A stretch of 64,000 nucleotides of DNA from Campylorhamphus procurvoides (lineage: Eukaryota; Chordata; Aves; Passeriformes; Dendrocolaptidae). Location: positions 1 to 64,000 of the forward strand of contig WBMV01001918.1 in NCBI GenBank assembly GCA_013396655.1, in the 5' to 3' direction. The translations under genes were made by a program, and so were the position numbers. Below, piece by piece: positions 1-34,845 of this stretch (position 1 is its first letter; each line of letters begins with the position of its first letter). The notes beneath the pieces are model-generated. The model saw only the letters and a program-made list of their open reading frames with translations. It did not search any database and was not told where the DNA came from.

Positions 1-966
1 CTTTTGGGTCAAGTAGCGCAGGTTGGTGTAGACTTTATCTTTCTCAGCAGGATCAGCTTGAAGAGTTGGGACATATATGCTGAAGAGAACAACCTGTTGC
101 TTGTTGTGTAGTGGGAGGCGTAAGGAGATAATGAGATAAGAATGACCTGTTGGCAAATTTTCAAGTTTGGAGGCAAAGGAGTTTCTAATCATGAAATCAA
201 CTCCTGAAAGGTGACTTTCAGTTTTGGGTTTGCCTGACTAATAGACTTTGTAGCTGGCACCCTGCTCTTTAAGGCTGCCTACCTCATGGAGACGAACTTC
301 ACTGAGAGCAGCAATGTTGATGTTGAGTCGTGACAGTTCATGGGCAATTAGAGCAGAATGACTCTCAGGACGTCCACCATCTGCAGAATCGAGCATGGTT
401 CTGATGTTCCAACATGCAATAGTTAATTTGGACACACCTTTGAAGGCAGGTGTAAGCCTTTGTCTTTTTGGGTTTGTTTTTGTTTGACCGCAAGGAAGAT
501 GCCTGTTGGCTGCAGCAAGCTAACTCGGTGAAGGGTGGAGATGGGCTTTGGTTAGGCCACCTNGCACAATGGATCTTTTTGGTGAGGCGCAGCGTGTGCA
601 GAACTGGCCCCACTCTTTACTCCTAAGGTTCATCTGCCAGGGCCAAGTGAGCTTGGACAGTGACAGCGAAGTCCTCAGGACGTAGGTTTGGTAAGAGTGC
701 CCTTCTCTTAGATGGATGGCCTTACAGGGCTAAGTGAGCTCCATCTGCCTGGGTTTGGAGTTAGAGTTGTCCTTCTCCTAGGATGGCTGCTGGGGAGCTA
801 GCGAGCCCATCCTGCCTGGGGACACACTTTGTCTGACCCTTCAGTTGAGACTTGACTAGCATGGGAGACCCTTCTGGAGGCATGTACCACCACCAGCACA
901 GCTCCCAACCTCATAGGGGCACACCAGCTTCTCCCCGCGGCAATGGGGTGTCTGTGGAGAAGATAA
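1..966 (-). mobile_element. RTE-type LINE (AviRTE-like), 5' part, broken copy
   Basis: Read on the minus strand, this is the start of a non-LTR retrotransposon. A GC-richer 5' leader (about 966-436) precedes an open frame beginning at 435. That frame encodes the start of an APE-type endonuclease domain, with motifs CWNIRTM and ALSEVRL carrying the Asn and Glu expected in the active site. After KVY the frame meets a TAG at 240-238, where relatives have Trp. The same frame then continues to the window edge with readable endonuclease sequence (for example LPTGHS, LQADPAEKDKVY). The family resembles RTE elements, from which 'craniofacial development protein 2-like' annotations arise, and most likely AviRTE; that name is from memory. 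The reverse transcriptase lies beyond the left edge. A single N sits at 563. The premature stop argues for a dead copy lying in a TMC1 intron. Confidence 0.75.
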
Positions 967-2375
967 AGTAGGAATAAATCTTATTTAAATAATGAAATAC
1001 TCATTTCCTGACTTCATAATGAAGAAAAAATGCATAATACTTGCCATCTTTTCATGATACTTGTAAACTAACCTCCAGAAAATTCAATTGTTCTACCTTT
1101 AATGACACCTTATGTGAGCTAAACTATTTTACAAAAGAAGAAAGAAGAGTATGACAAATAAATGTGTGTGTAGCTCACAGTCAGCAGTAAATGCTGCCAA
1201 TTAATATAATCTTTAATACCCTTGATTCAAGCAAGGTGAGTACCTAACACAACAGTATAGTTAGCTCTAGTGATGGCTTTACAACATGCCTGTGGTGAAA
1301 AAAAAAATCATTGCAGCTCAAGATTCAAAGACACTTGTAAGAATAGAGAAAAATGCAGTCAATCTATTTCCAGTGTTTTGTGCTGAAGGCAGTATTTTGC
1401 ACTTGCATGAGCACTAAATTAAGGAATGTTCTGTTTTTCAAACTAGTTTTCTGCATGGGGCAACAAGCATTTCAGAAAAAAAAAGTCTTCAGTCACATAC
1501 ATGTATTTTTGGAGAGGAAGCATAGGAGCAATTTGTTTAGCTCAAAAATATATTTTAAAATACTTTTGACAATGTAACTGCCAAGATTAGAAAAGTGTTA
1601 GACAATTTTGTTTCAATGACTGTCACTCAGACCAAAAAAACCCACAATTCTTTGTAGCAGAAAACTCCTGCAGGCCAAACAAAAGAATATCCTTGAGGAA
1701 AAAAGGGTATTGTACATCCTAACTTTCCATCTGGCCATATGACACTAATGCTGACCAGTATTTAGGTAATCGTATGAGAGTTCTTGCAGTCTTCTGCTCT
1801 TTTATGCTTCTCCAGAAAGAGGCGCAGCAGGCAGAAACTAAAAGTACTGTAACAGGAGCTGCTACTGTTTTTCTGCTGTTGACTGAGACCTGGGAAAGGG
1901 AATATCTACATGAAAGAGGTAGTGAGGATTATAAGGATTATTATTATGTTAGGGGAAATATTTAGACTTAGGGCTACTCTCCACAGCTCTTAAAGTGCAC
2001 AACATAAAATGAAAACATTTCTGTTCCCAAAGAATTTATACTCTAACCACAAGACTGTTCATTATTTCATTAGAAACTCTCGAGAAGGAATTATCTTAGT
2101 CTATAAACCAAAAATAGGGCAAGAACCTTTCATGATCTCTGGTCCTTCTGTATATGACCAACTCTGGTATTGACTTATGGCATCTCAAAAGGATTTTCTA
2201 TATTTACTTAGGATTCTCCTCCTAGATTTGAAAGTATGCGTTTTACCAGACTGGTGAAAATGTGGCATGTAGAATGCATTAATAGTAATATGATAACATA
2301 ACTCTGCTGCACTAGTGAGCTTTAAAATAGGTGTTGCTTTTTTCTTACCCATAAATAAATACATTACTGTCTTAG
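967..2375. other. TMC1 intron sequence, nothing recognised
   Basis: AT-rich DNA without splice-bounded coding sequence on either strand. Short open frames here lack any recognisable protein family and are taken as chance. It is interpreted as intron because TMC1 exons appear downstream on the plus strand and their upstream partners are not in the window. Confidence 0.6.
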
Positions 2376-3206
2376 TTTAGAGGAAACTAAGATGTCTGTG
2401 TTGACCAGGAGGAGGAAGGGGCCTTCTTCCTCAAAAATAACCACCCAGCTCCCTTAAATTAAGGACAAACATTAATTTGGAAAATGTATATAAAAGAATA
2501 ACAGTTCTTAACTACTATATATATCTATATCTATATATATATGTCTAGGAAAAAGGAACCAAACAAACAATCTGTAATCAATGCTTTCATACGAAATTGT
2601 CCCCTTTGTGTGCAATTATATTTACGGGCAGCAGGTGGTGATGTCACGCCTCGGCTGGCTGCGGGGTCGGCTCCCAGAACTCCGTGGCTGCTGACGATGG
2701 AGCTGTGATGGTCCTGAATCGTCTGCTGTGGGGTCACTGTGGGCGAGGGTACGGTGCATAACCTCCTCCACATTTCCATCCTTTGTTCGAGAGAAGCAGC
2801 ACTGGTCTGGAAGGGGACAGAGGGGGCGGCAGCAACCCCTTCACCAAAGTTGACCCCGTCAAAAAATAAAAGGGTCCGCAGAAAATCCAAGGCACAAAGT
2901 GCCCAGAGAGAAGGGCTAAAAAGGGGAAAACAGAGAGAGAGCCAAACCGTAAAAAAAAGGTCCCTCCGAGATGCGTCCACCCCCAGCCGGGAGAGAGGAA
3001 GAAAACCAAACTGCTTCTTACCCAGCACACTTACACAAGCCGGGGGGGGAAGAAAAGGAAAAAAAAAGAGAAAAAACCTCCTTCCCTTCCCCAAATCATT
3101 AAGTTGGAATGCAGGTATTCAGCTGTTCCTTTTGTTGACTGACAGTAGGAGGTTGGGGCTTTAGCTTCAAGCTCTGTGTTGGTAAGGGGAGGAATTCTAT
3201 ATAATC
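2376..3206 (-). mobile_element. Truncated LTR, family A
   Basis: On the minus strand this matches the element at 13399-14787 in the same order. Shared blocks are GAATTCCTCCC near 3190, the GCAGGTGGTGATGT-like block near 2630, the (A)GTTAAGAACTGTTAT block near 2500, and the CAACANAGANATCTTAGTTT block near 2390. The 3' part of the LTR, containing the promoter and polyadenylation region of the longer copy, is missing. A minus-strand open frame of 187 codons (3094-2531) lies inside it but looks like low-complexity LTR sequence, not a protein. The LTR assignment is inferred from the longer copy. Confidence 0.6.
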
Positions 3207-3974
3207 ATTCTGAAGCTATAACAATTACTGAATGCTAAGTGATTTGTACCTTACCAATACACTACATCCTTGTACTTAATAGTTTGAATTAGGTGGCAGA
3301 TTATGCAGGAGCAAGACCATGGTTATTACATGAATGACAACCCTTTGAAAGAGAGAATTACGTAGTTGAGATTAGGTCAAATCTGAAGAAATAATCTGAT
3401 GCTTCTGAATACTGTTATAAATCTCTTTTGTATGTGTATAGCAGATAGAAAGCTCTATTAGTGATATTTTATATGCTATAACCAGTTTTTTTCTGGTTTG
3501 TTATTTTAGAATATTTACTATATTCTTTTCTATATTTATTTATTTTGGTTTGTTGTATTTCTTTTATTGCTATTTTAGAATTATTTTTTTTTCTCTTTAA
3601 GAAATACCTAATAAAATCTATTGCAGTTCGGGATGCTCTGCAGCTTTCTGTTTAAGAGATTTCTTGATACTGGTTTTCTACAGTTTCTTATCCAGCAGAG
3701 TTTTACCAAGATGTTAATGAAGTACATTCATTCTTTCTTATTAACATTGGTGTTGTGAGCTCATAAATTGTCTAAATATGAAAATCACCATCCTTTTCTC
3801 TTGTTCCTTTTTCCCTTGAGAAAAGATTTATTATAACAACTGACAGCAAGAATGACATGGGATGTTTGGGTTTTTTCCCAAAAAAGCATTAGAACTAGAA
3901 ACAATTTTAAAATCACACTCACAAAGCAGAACTAGTTATAACAAGATCTTCTTGTGTCTTTCTGCCTTTTGTAG
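3207..3974 (+). other. TMC1 intron, 3' end before first visible exon
   Basis: AT-rich intron sequence ending in the acceptor TCTGCCTTTTGTAG at 3961-3974. No other feature recognised. Confidence 0.6.
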
Positions 3975-26431
<22,457 letters not shown>

Positions 26432-28645
26432 GGAGCCTTAAGCACACTGTGATATGGTGAAGGATGGTGAAGGACAGAAGAGTGGTTCTAAATCCAAACA
26501 CGCTCCTGCAAGGGCAGAACCCCACTATGTTTGTTGCAAATCTTCATGTGCATCTTCATGCACTTCAGTTTTTGCAGCATGGGAGCATCAGAAGAAATAT
26601 TGCATATGTCTTGCATTTGAAGGCGTTGTGAAAAGGTATTGCCTGTGTCAACAGGTTACTAAAATTATGGATATTTATTGGGGATATTTATTACAAAAAT
26701 GAAAGACATTTGTATTCAGTTTATTGTTTTCTTAAAAAGCTTGAAACTGTGTCCCTAGTATCTTTTCATTTTTCTTAGAAGAAAACACAGCTGTGCATAA
26801 AGGTTATGAGAATCAGTGATATTTAAACCTTGCATGTATTTTGTTTTCTGCAGGTCATATATGCTTAGCTAAAGTTTTCAGATTCTACATGGGAAAACTA
26901 GAATCAAAACAAGGGAAAGTTGCATGATTTCATTCAAAGTCTTTGTGAAAGTATTAAGAAGGAGAAAGAAAGTATTTTGACTGTTGCTATGAAAAATTTA
27001 ACTCCTATTACAGTACCACTTTTAGCTAGTAATGGTTTTATCACATTCTTAAAGACTAGAAATTTTAAAAATTGGAGTGGTTAAACTAATATCTCCTGTT
27101 CAGAAAAACATATCAGGGGAATAGCAGTAAGACAGTGATACGTTAATTTCCCCCAAATGCTCACCAGAATTGTGTTATAGTATAGCAACAGCATTGCATA
27201 CAAATACATGCTGTGTAATCTTCTCTGTAAATTGATCACTGTGTACTTATATTGGCCTATATAGGGGACAAGGGGGAACAGGTCCTTGGTCTGATAGGTC
27301 TTGTGCAAAACTAGGATAGATGTGAGAGCTAATATCACTTATTCCAATGAAATAGGTTGATTTTTATGGTCTGATTTTATTTTCTTTTTCAGAACTTGCA
27401 TCTTGATAATTATTTTAAGACTCACAAGTGTAATAACAACAAAATTAGTCAACTGACTCTCTTCTATAAAATAAATGTAACACTGTTGAGGGCCTTGTGT
27501 ATAATAGGGGTCCATTTTGTAAACCAGCCTGTGACATCACAGAACAACCTCCATTTTATCAAATTATGAAAATAATTGTAAAAAGGCTTACAAAACATCC
27601 CTGCATCTATGCGTCCCCATAAACCACAATGATCCAGATATAACTTCCAGCTCAAGAAGTCTTTGAATCAGTTACAAGAGACTGAGAGGATAAAGCAAAG
27701 CAAAGTTCACTTTACACTTGACTCAGCTCTTCTACTGCTTTCATGTTTACTACATTTATCTGCCGCTAAGGTGCTGTGAACCTTATATTTTAAATTAGAG
27801 GAAGTACAGATAAGTGTGGAGTAAGTTGTTTCATTTTTCTTAGACAAAATTTCTTTTCTATGGACTTCAGCCATGTGGAAAAAGTACAATACTTCAAACT
27901 GTCTATTGTCTATTTGAAATATTCTAATAGAATTAGTTTTAGGGCTGCACATGTCTCTAGCCCAGAAACAAAACATTGCCATTAGTCTTATTGAAGTTAA
28001 ACATGGGACCCAGTATTCTAGTGCTTACATGCTTTTAAGATAAACCTTTTTCTATAAGCTGAGATTGGTCTATCCTGAAGCACTGATTTGCACAGAGGTT
28101 TTAGTTTGCTATTTGTCAGTATTTCATAACAGGAAAACACTGCATATTCCTAAGAAAATGCAAGATTGTTTATAGAACAGGTGAAGAAACTGATTTTAAA
28201 GATTTTTTGTGGCTTGATTATCCTGCTAGGTTTTTCAAGAAATGTTGGAGTAAATTGGGTTTGTAAACCAGTTTTAGTGCAGTCTAGCTCCCTGCAATGT
28301 AGAAGGAGGTTTATGCCAAGTACGCAGACTTAGTAAGTGTTCCTTGCTCTGTCAGGAGTCAAAATTCTCTGTGAATATTAAAGGTTTTTTCATTGTTAGC
28401 AGGTTTAGCATTTCATTCTATGAGATTATTTTGCATCATGAATAGAAGGGAGACACAGCAAGGAATCCACCATCTGAAATTATTCTGAAGGACTTTGTGT
28501 TAGATCTGTATGGTGTACTGATTTTCAGCAATGTGTTCTCATAATACACCTATATATGCAGTGATGAGCTATTACTGAAGATTTATTTATTCTTATTATT
28601 TGGTATTTATAAGAAAAGGTCTTTCATCACTCTCTTTCATGAAGC
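26432..28645 (+). other. TMC1 3' UTR and downstream sequence
   Basis: The 3' UTR begins at 26432. The first canonical AATAAA on the plus strand I noticed is at 27470-27475, about 1.04 kb after the stop, which is a plausible end of the transcript. Nothing else recognised up to the solo LTR at 28646. Confidence 0.45.
27470..27475 (+). promoter_or_regulatory. TMC1: Candidate TMC1 polyadenylation signal
   Basis: AATAAA within CTATAAAATAAATG. Chosen only because it is the first canonical hexamer noticed after the stop codon. Chance occurrence is possible in AT-rich DNA. Confidence 0.3.
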
Positions 28646-29232
28646 TGATGCCTAAGGTTTGGGGTGAATTTTGTGGATTTTTCGGATTTTAGAGGTATAG
28701 GTTTCTTGCTCACATATTAAGGGATGTTTGGAGCTGCTGAGAGGATTTTCTCAGCATTCCTGAGCTCTTTGAAGGCCACGATGTTTTTCAGGCTTTCAGA
28801 TATTGGGGTGTTTAGAGTTACTAAAGGGACTTTCTCACATATTCTGGGGCTCTTTGAAGGCCATGGTGTTTTTCAGAGACACCTGCAAGATAACTTGAAG
28901 TCAAAACAACAGGAGAGCCCAGAAACCGTTGGAGGGGGTCCAGGGGGGCATGGCCCGGGACCCTGAGGGGTGGACCACCGGGGAAATTAGAAATAGTGAT
29001 TGGTTATGGATATTTCATATGTTAATTGGGTAAAAGGGTATAAAAAGGTTAACCCTACTGAGGGCTGGGTCTTCGTCGTCGTCTCGGGTGTGGGGACCCT
29101 CGGCGTTGATCCACGTGTGTTCGGTAGGGCCAGCGGAGGCACGGAGTCTCCGATCTCCCGAATAAAGGTATTGTCTATCTTTCTCCAGTTGATGTTTGTC
29201 TGAGTGCCTATTTTCCAGGATTTTAGGCATCA
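28646..29232 (+). mobile_element. Solo LTR, family C, with perfect inverted ends
   Basis: 587 bp starting TGATGCCTAA and ending TTAGGCATCA, a perfect 10-bp inverted repeat with TG...CA ends. It is flanked by AAGC on both sides (28642-28645 and 29233-29236), a 4-bp target-site duplication as made by class I (ERV1-type) integrases. A TATA box (TATAAAAA) is at 29039-29046 and AATAAA at 29161-29166, giving a U3-R-U5 order on the plus strand. The U3 holds two diverged direct repeats of about 84 bp, both containing CTCTTTGAAGGCCA. No internal retroviral genes adjoin it, so it is a recombined solo LTR between TMC1 and ALDH1A1. Confidence 0.85.
28721..28880 (+). repeat. Two diverged ~84-bp direct repeats in LTR C U3
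   Basis: The units start near 28721 (GGGATGTTTGGAG) and 28805 (GGGGTGTTTAGAG). Each carries CTCTTTGAAGGCCA followed by TGTTTTTCAG. Tandem repeats of this size in U3 are often enhancer units. That function is inferred. Confidence 0.75.
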
Positions 29233-29892
29233 AAGCTGTGATTTCAAATTGACTAGAAACAGCAAGTAGAAGTGTTGCTAAGAGTAGGACACAAAACTGC
29301 TGCTGGTATCATATATGGGTGTAAACATTCTCTGTGGAGTATTTACTTGTATTTATGTTATTAGAAATTTTCATGTTAGTGTAAAGAGCTGAAAGATGTT
29401 TGACATTAATAACAATTTAAGGTAGGAATAAATATCATCTTCCTGTGAGTCTGGGGAACACTTGAATATACTGACCTGATCTTCAAGAGTCTTATTCTTT
29501 TATCCTGTTTAGCCCAAAGATTTTAAGAAAGGAGCTTGTATATGACATCATAATATTTTGCTTTCCTTTGAGATAGAACATCTCACTTAGAGTGCATAGT
29601 CATAGAAAGTTATGAAACACATCTGTTGAAGTGCTAGCAAAATAATAATAAACTGAGTATTGTACACTTTATTGGATGCTTTTTTGTCATTGATGTTTTG
29701 TTGAAAAGTTTTGTATATTTGTACGTAGTAGCCTGTGCTGTTATGTCACAAGTACTTGAGAAATACTTCTGATTTAATTTTGAATTTGGAAAAGAAAAGA
29801 GACATTCCAAAACTTGTTGATTTTCTGCTTAATCTATTGTTATCATGTGTACATTGGTATCATACATAATAAATGAGATTTTCAGTAAATAA
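29233..29892. other. Intergenic, no feature recognised
   Basis: AT-rich spacer between LTR C and LTR D. Chance AATAAA hexamers occur at 29647 and 29868. Confidence 0.6.
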
Positions 29893-30334
29893 TGTTCATC
29901 ACTTATTGTTAGAAAAATTGATTTTATTAAATTTAGAAAAAAACACAAAGGTCTATGAAACAAAAGGAATATAACAAAAAGAAAAATATAGTTACAGCAT
30001 GTATTGGGTCACACAGTATCCCCAGGAGCACACCTTCCAATTCAAAAACCCCGCTTTTAAACCTTCTCAAGGTCCAACTCCATTTTGCCAAGGTGGGGGG
30101 GGGGCGTTTCTTCTTCTTGGATTGGTTTTTCTATGCCCCCCCCATGGCAGGGGTGGAGTTTCAGGCAATATGTCAGCCCCCATCCAGCTGCATGGTCGAC
30201 CACATGGCATGAAGTTGTATCACCTATATTCTTAATTAATATGACATTTTCCCGAACACTTAATCCCTGGCATACGTTCCAAAACTGGACTGGATGCCTT
30301 ACAACTTCAGTGAAACTCCTATAGGTTAGTAACA
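29893..30334 (-). mobile_element. Probable solo LTR, family D
   Basis: On the minus strand the element runs from TGTTACTAACC (30334) to GTGATGAACA (29893). A TTTAAAAG promoter-like box lies near 30057, and AATAAA at 29928-29923 near the 3' end. The TG...CA ends and signal order suggest an LTR of about 440 bp. No target-site duplication was identified. It contains a G10 run (30095-30104) and a C8 run (30136-30143) on the plus strand. Confidence 0.45.
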
Positions 30335-31439
30335 ATCAAAAACAAAAATAAGATTTAGGTTAGAAACCCTCATTCAGTTTATTTGCTTGTAATAAAACTG
30401 GTTTTTCTACTTCTCATACTTATCATTTGACTTTTTTGTCTGTGTCCTTGCCAGCTCTCACAGTTGTGGAGAGCTTTTAATATCACAAGTTTTTAATACA
30501 TTGAGAAAAACTTCCTAAAAAATAGAACCAGAACCTATTTTCCTGATCTTTTTTGAAAATAGAGAAGAAAAACCCCCTCCATAATATAATCAGTAGTGAA
30601 TAATATTTATTGCCAATCATCTCAAAATATTGGAGCAGGAAACAAAACAGTTATATTGGAGACATTTAGACTGCGTAAGTTTTAGAGCAATAGTTTGCAA
30701 TCAATATAAATTCTACACACGAAAACTGTAATTTTAAAATACTGAACTTTTTGACTACAAAACTCCATATAGTTATCTCAAGTGTTTGATCCACAAACTG
30801 AAAACTACTTTTATGTATTGAGCTAACTTTTTTCCCTCCTCTCTCTCCCAACCCCCACACAGGTAGATACTGATCTCTTTGCCTGCAATCTTCTCCACGT
30901 CATTCCCATAAGGAAGAATCCAGCATTTCATTCCTGTTTTGATGTAGAGACTCTTCTTGCTCTGTTTCTACTGTTTCACTTTGCAGTTTTCAGCAGAATT
31001 TAATTGAGCCTGAGTCTAAAACTATATTTGCTTATGTAATGTATGAGTTTATCTCACTATCTTTTACTCACTTCAATGATACAGTCTGACAGAATACCAT
31101 TAGAAAAAAAGTGCCACTGGTTATATGAGTCCTATTTAGACCCTTACCTGAGAGAACTCAAGGTGGATAGATTTACTTTGGAAGATTATGTGGTGTCTTT
31201 GACATGACCCTAATGTTTTCTAAAAGACATTCATTAATTCTTTGAATCCCATCTTTAGCCTGTTTCTTTATTTGGAGGTGCCTCTCAGTCAAATTTAATT
31301 AGGTTAGTAAAATCCTTTCTGTAGTTTTATATTCCAGAATGTTTGAACTAGGAGGTAGTTGATGTCAGTAGTTCATTAGTTTTAACTAATGGAGGTACTG
31401 GGGCCCATCAGTGCTTGTCACTTTTCAAACATCATCTCC
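30335..31439. other. Intergenic, no feature recognised
   Basis: AT-rich spacer with no recognised repeat or gene. Confidence 0.6.
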
Positions 31440-32930
31440 TAAGGTTGCAGGAGCAGGCAATTTACAAATGCTGAAAGTCAAGCAGACAAGGCAGAAGACC
31501 AGCTTGGCTGAGCAGGGATTTCCTTCTGGAGATAAGGCAAAAAAATAGAAGGTGGATGCTCAGTGGAAGCAAAGTCAAATGACATGGAATGAATTCAGAA
31601 ATACTGCTTGCCACTGTAGGTGGAAAATTTGTGCGGCCAAAGCTCAGATGGAGTTGAAGCTGGCCAAAAATATAGGGGACAAAGAATTTTTTCAAATATA
31701 TTAATGGCAATAGGCAGTATAGAACTATCATTGTCCTGTTACAAAATGAGGATGATCACTTCACAAAGAGGGACAGAGACAAGGCAGAGGTGTTTAACAC
31801 TTTCTTTGCCTCTGTCTTGAACATGAATGACAGACCAAGGGGCTCTCAGTGCCCTGAGCTGGAGGACCATGACTATGAGAATGATCAGCTTACAGTTAAT
31901 CCTGAAACTTTGAAGGATCTGCTGCTCCAGCTGGAACCCTACAGACCTATGGGGTCTGATGGGATTCATCCCAGAATCCTCAATGAGCAGACTGACGTTA
32001 TTGCAAAATCTGTCTTGATTTTTGAGTGGTCTTGGGAATCTGGATAGTTCCCAGCTGATTGGAAGCTGGTGAAGGTTGTCCCAATTTTTAAGAAGGCCTG
32101 TCAGTCTCACTTCCATGAGTTGTAAAGTTATAGAGAAGATTATTTTGTGAAGTACTGAAAAACACCTGAAGGACAATGTAGTCACTGGTCACAGACAGCA
32201 TGGCTTCATAACGGGGAAGTCCTGCTTATCAAACCTAACTTCCCTTTATGACCAGGGAACCCACCTAGTTGACCAAGGGAAACCAGGTGATGTAATCCTT
32301 TTGGATTTCAAGTAAAGCTTTTCATATTCTCTCTCATGGTGTCCTTCTGAGCAAAATGTCCAACAAAACTGGATAAACCCATCCCGTGGTGGGTGAGCAA
32401 CGGGCTCATGGCTTGAGCACAGAAGGTAATAGTGAATGGGGTGACATGAGCCTGGTGACCTGTCACCAGTGGGGTTCCACAGGGCTCCATCTCAGGCCCC
32501 GTGGTATTCAACATCTTCATAAATAACTTGGATGCAGGACTGGAAGGGATACTGGGCACGTTTGCAGACAATACAAGACTGGGAGAAGCTGTTGAGTCTC
32601 TCAAAGGCTGGAAAGCCCTCCATAGAGACCTGGACAAATCAGAGGACTGGGCAATCACCAACTGTGTGAAGTTCTACAAGGGGAAGTGCTAAATTCTGCA
32701 CCTGAGATGGGACAACCCTGGATGTTCATACAGTCTGGGGAATGAGATGCTGGAAAGCAGTGCCGTGGAAAGAGACCTGGGGATCTTGGTCAATGGGAAG
32801 TTGAACACCAGTCAGCAGTGCCCTGGCAGCCAGGAGTACCAACTGTGTCCTGGGGGGGCATCAGGCAAAACATCACCAGCTGGTCGAGGGTGAGGATTGT
32901 CTTTCTCTCAGCCTTCAATCCTCTACTGAA
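31440..32930 (+). pseudogene. CR1 LINE ORF2 fragment (reverse transcriptase), decayed
   Basis: Plus-strand CR1 protein sequence in broken frames. It starts in the linker between endonuclease and reverse transcriptase, then DKAEVFNTFFASVLNMNDR-like sequence (frame at 31790-32047), GSDGIHPRILNE, and later VFNIFINNLDAGLEG followed by FADNTRLGEAVESL. The catalytic box reads FADN where CR1 normally has FADD or YADD. Stops and frame changes occur throughout, so it cannot encode an active protein. Both the 5' end and the 3' UTR are missing. Confidence 0.85.
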
Positions 32931-34845
32931 ATCTTGGTCTTTGCTTTATCTCCGTGCTAACTCTGGACCTCATTTATAGTTTAGCTTCTACGCTATTTGC
33001 AAACTAATTTGCTATTTATTGCAAACTATAAAGAGATCAGAATGCATCATTTACATATGAATTTAGTAAAACAAAACAAAATAAAAGGATTCATGTTGTA
33101 CGCACTTTATTAACTGCTAAATTTATTTTATTTAATCCTAAAAAAATAATAAATAATAATATTTCTTCATCTACCTAGCCTTTTTCTTTTTCCCCCGGCT
33201 ATTTCACTTTGTCAAATTTGCTGACTACATCATATTCTGAGATGTATGTAAAAACTCTGAGATAGCTTAGACTTTTTATCTGTTTGTAAGGCTCTCACTG
33301 CAGAGCTGCTCCAAATCTGAGTAGGCTCTTTGAATGTTACTAGTAAGGTTAACCTCTAGGTGTGAGTACCTAACCATTAGCTTCACATTGATATGGGGCA
33401 CCAAATATGGAAGAATCTATTACCTATTTCCATAATAAGAAATTATCTTAAAACTTATAGTGAAGTAAAAAGTGATTTTTTTTCCTTTCCCTTCCACTTG
33501 TTTGAAAATAAATAAATAAACCAAACCAAAAAGTACATGTGCCTTGGTCTTCTCTCCAGTAGAGGTCAGAACAACATAACATTCTTTCCATTTTCCCTGT
33601 GAGCAACTATTTTAAGAAAGAAGAAATCCTTTCTATTTGATCCCGTAAAAGTTGACAAAACTAAGGCTGCTAGCAGAGTTTCAGGTCACCTGGGAGTTCA
33701 TGGAAATGTCAGTAATCTGCTCATATGATATTTTGATTGATGCCAGTGATACAGGTATTGCTGTTCTGTGGCTATCTAAAACAAACAAGAAATTTAATAG
33801 GCCCTCTGAAATAGTGCATGGAAAAATTCAGGAGAAAGCTGCCTTTCCAATATTACTGTTTTTGCCAGAGATAATAACTGGTAGCATAACTGCTTGAGAA
33901 TAAGTCTTGGTTTCTGCTTTTTTTTTTTTTTTTCAGCATTGCTGAATCATATTTTCTGACCCATAGGTACTTCACAAAGCAAAATAGTCCATCCACTCTC
34001 ATTTCAAATATGACAATATATAATGCTTGTCCAAAAAGGTAGTTTTAAACATTATTTATAAGTGTACAGAAAGGGCAAACTGCAACCTCATCAAAGTCAG
34101 TTTGCATTTCGGAAGCTTCTATTTGGTTAGGAATAACAATGCCCTCTGTCTTACATGTCTTACATGTAAGACAATACAATCAATACAAATAAGTATTGAT
34201 TTTCATTTTCCTGGATAAACGCATAGAAGTATAGTAATATTCAGAGAGAAAAGTCTTATTCAGAATAATTTGGAGAAACTTTTTCAAACAAAGATATTCA
34301 GATAAGCTCTAAACTGTAGCTCCCACTATAGAGAAAGCATACAGCTCTTCAAAGAATCCATATTATGGTGAATCTGTAATGGCCCAAACACCACAACAAT
34401 GAGAGATCACATATGATTAAAGAGAAATCCACAGCCTTTATAAGCTGTGACACAATAGGGTAGAAGGATTGTTCTGCCTCACACAAACTGCCCATGTAGG
34501 TGAATACAATGAAGCTTCCAAAGCTGCGACATCTGTTTCGAGAGGATACAGGTACCTATCCCTTCATTTTCCATGCATAACAGTGTTATATCCAATTTGC
34601 ACTTTGTATTTCAACTAACTACAACAAATAAATATACATCTGTAAACAATACTCCTTCTAAACAACTTCTACTATTGCACCAGAAAAATAATTCACCTAA
34701 ACTTCAGATACTGCTGTGTAATGTGGAGTAAGTTCTTTTTATCTTCTATAAGTCACAAGCCAACTAAAATAATATTGGGATTTTTCAGCAAGAAAAAAAG
34801 AGAACTAACTTCAGGAAAGTATGAATACAAAACCCACCAGCATCA
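32931..34845. other. Intergenic, no feature recognised
   Basis: AT-rich spacer. A T16 run lies at 33918-33933. The open frame at 33652-33897 shows no recognisable family and lacks exon-like context. Confidence 0.55.

Noticed and set aside
2531..3094. 187-codon minus-strand open frame
   Set aside because: Lies wholly inside an LTR fragment, low-complexity Phe/Leu-rich, no homology to known proteins.
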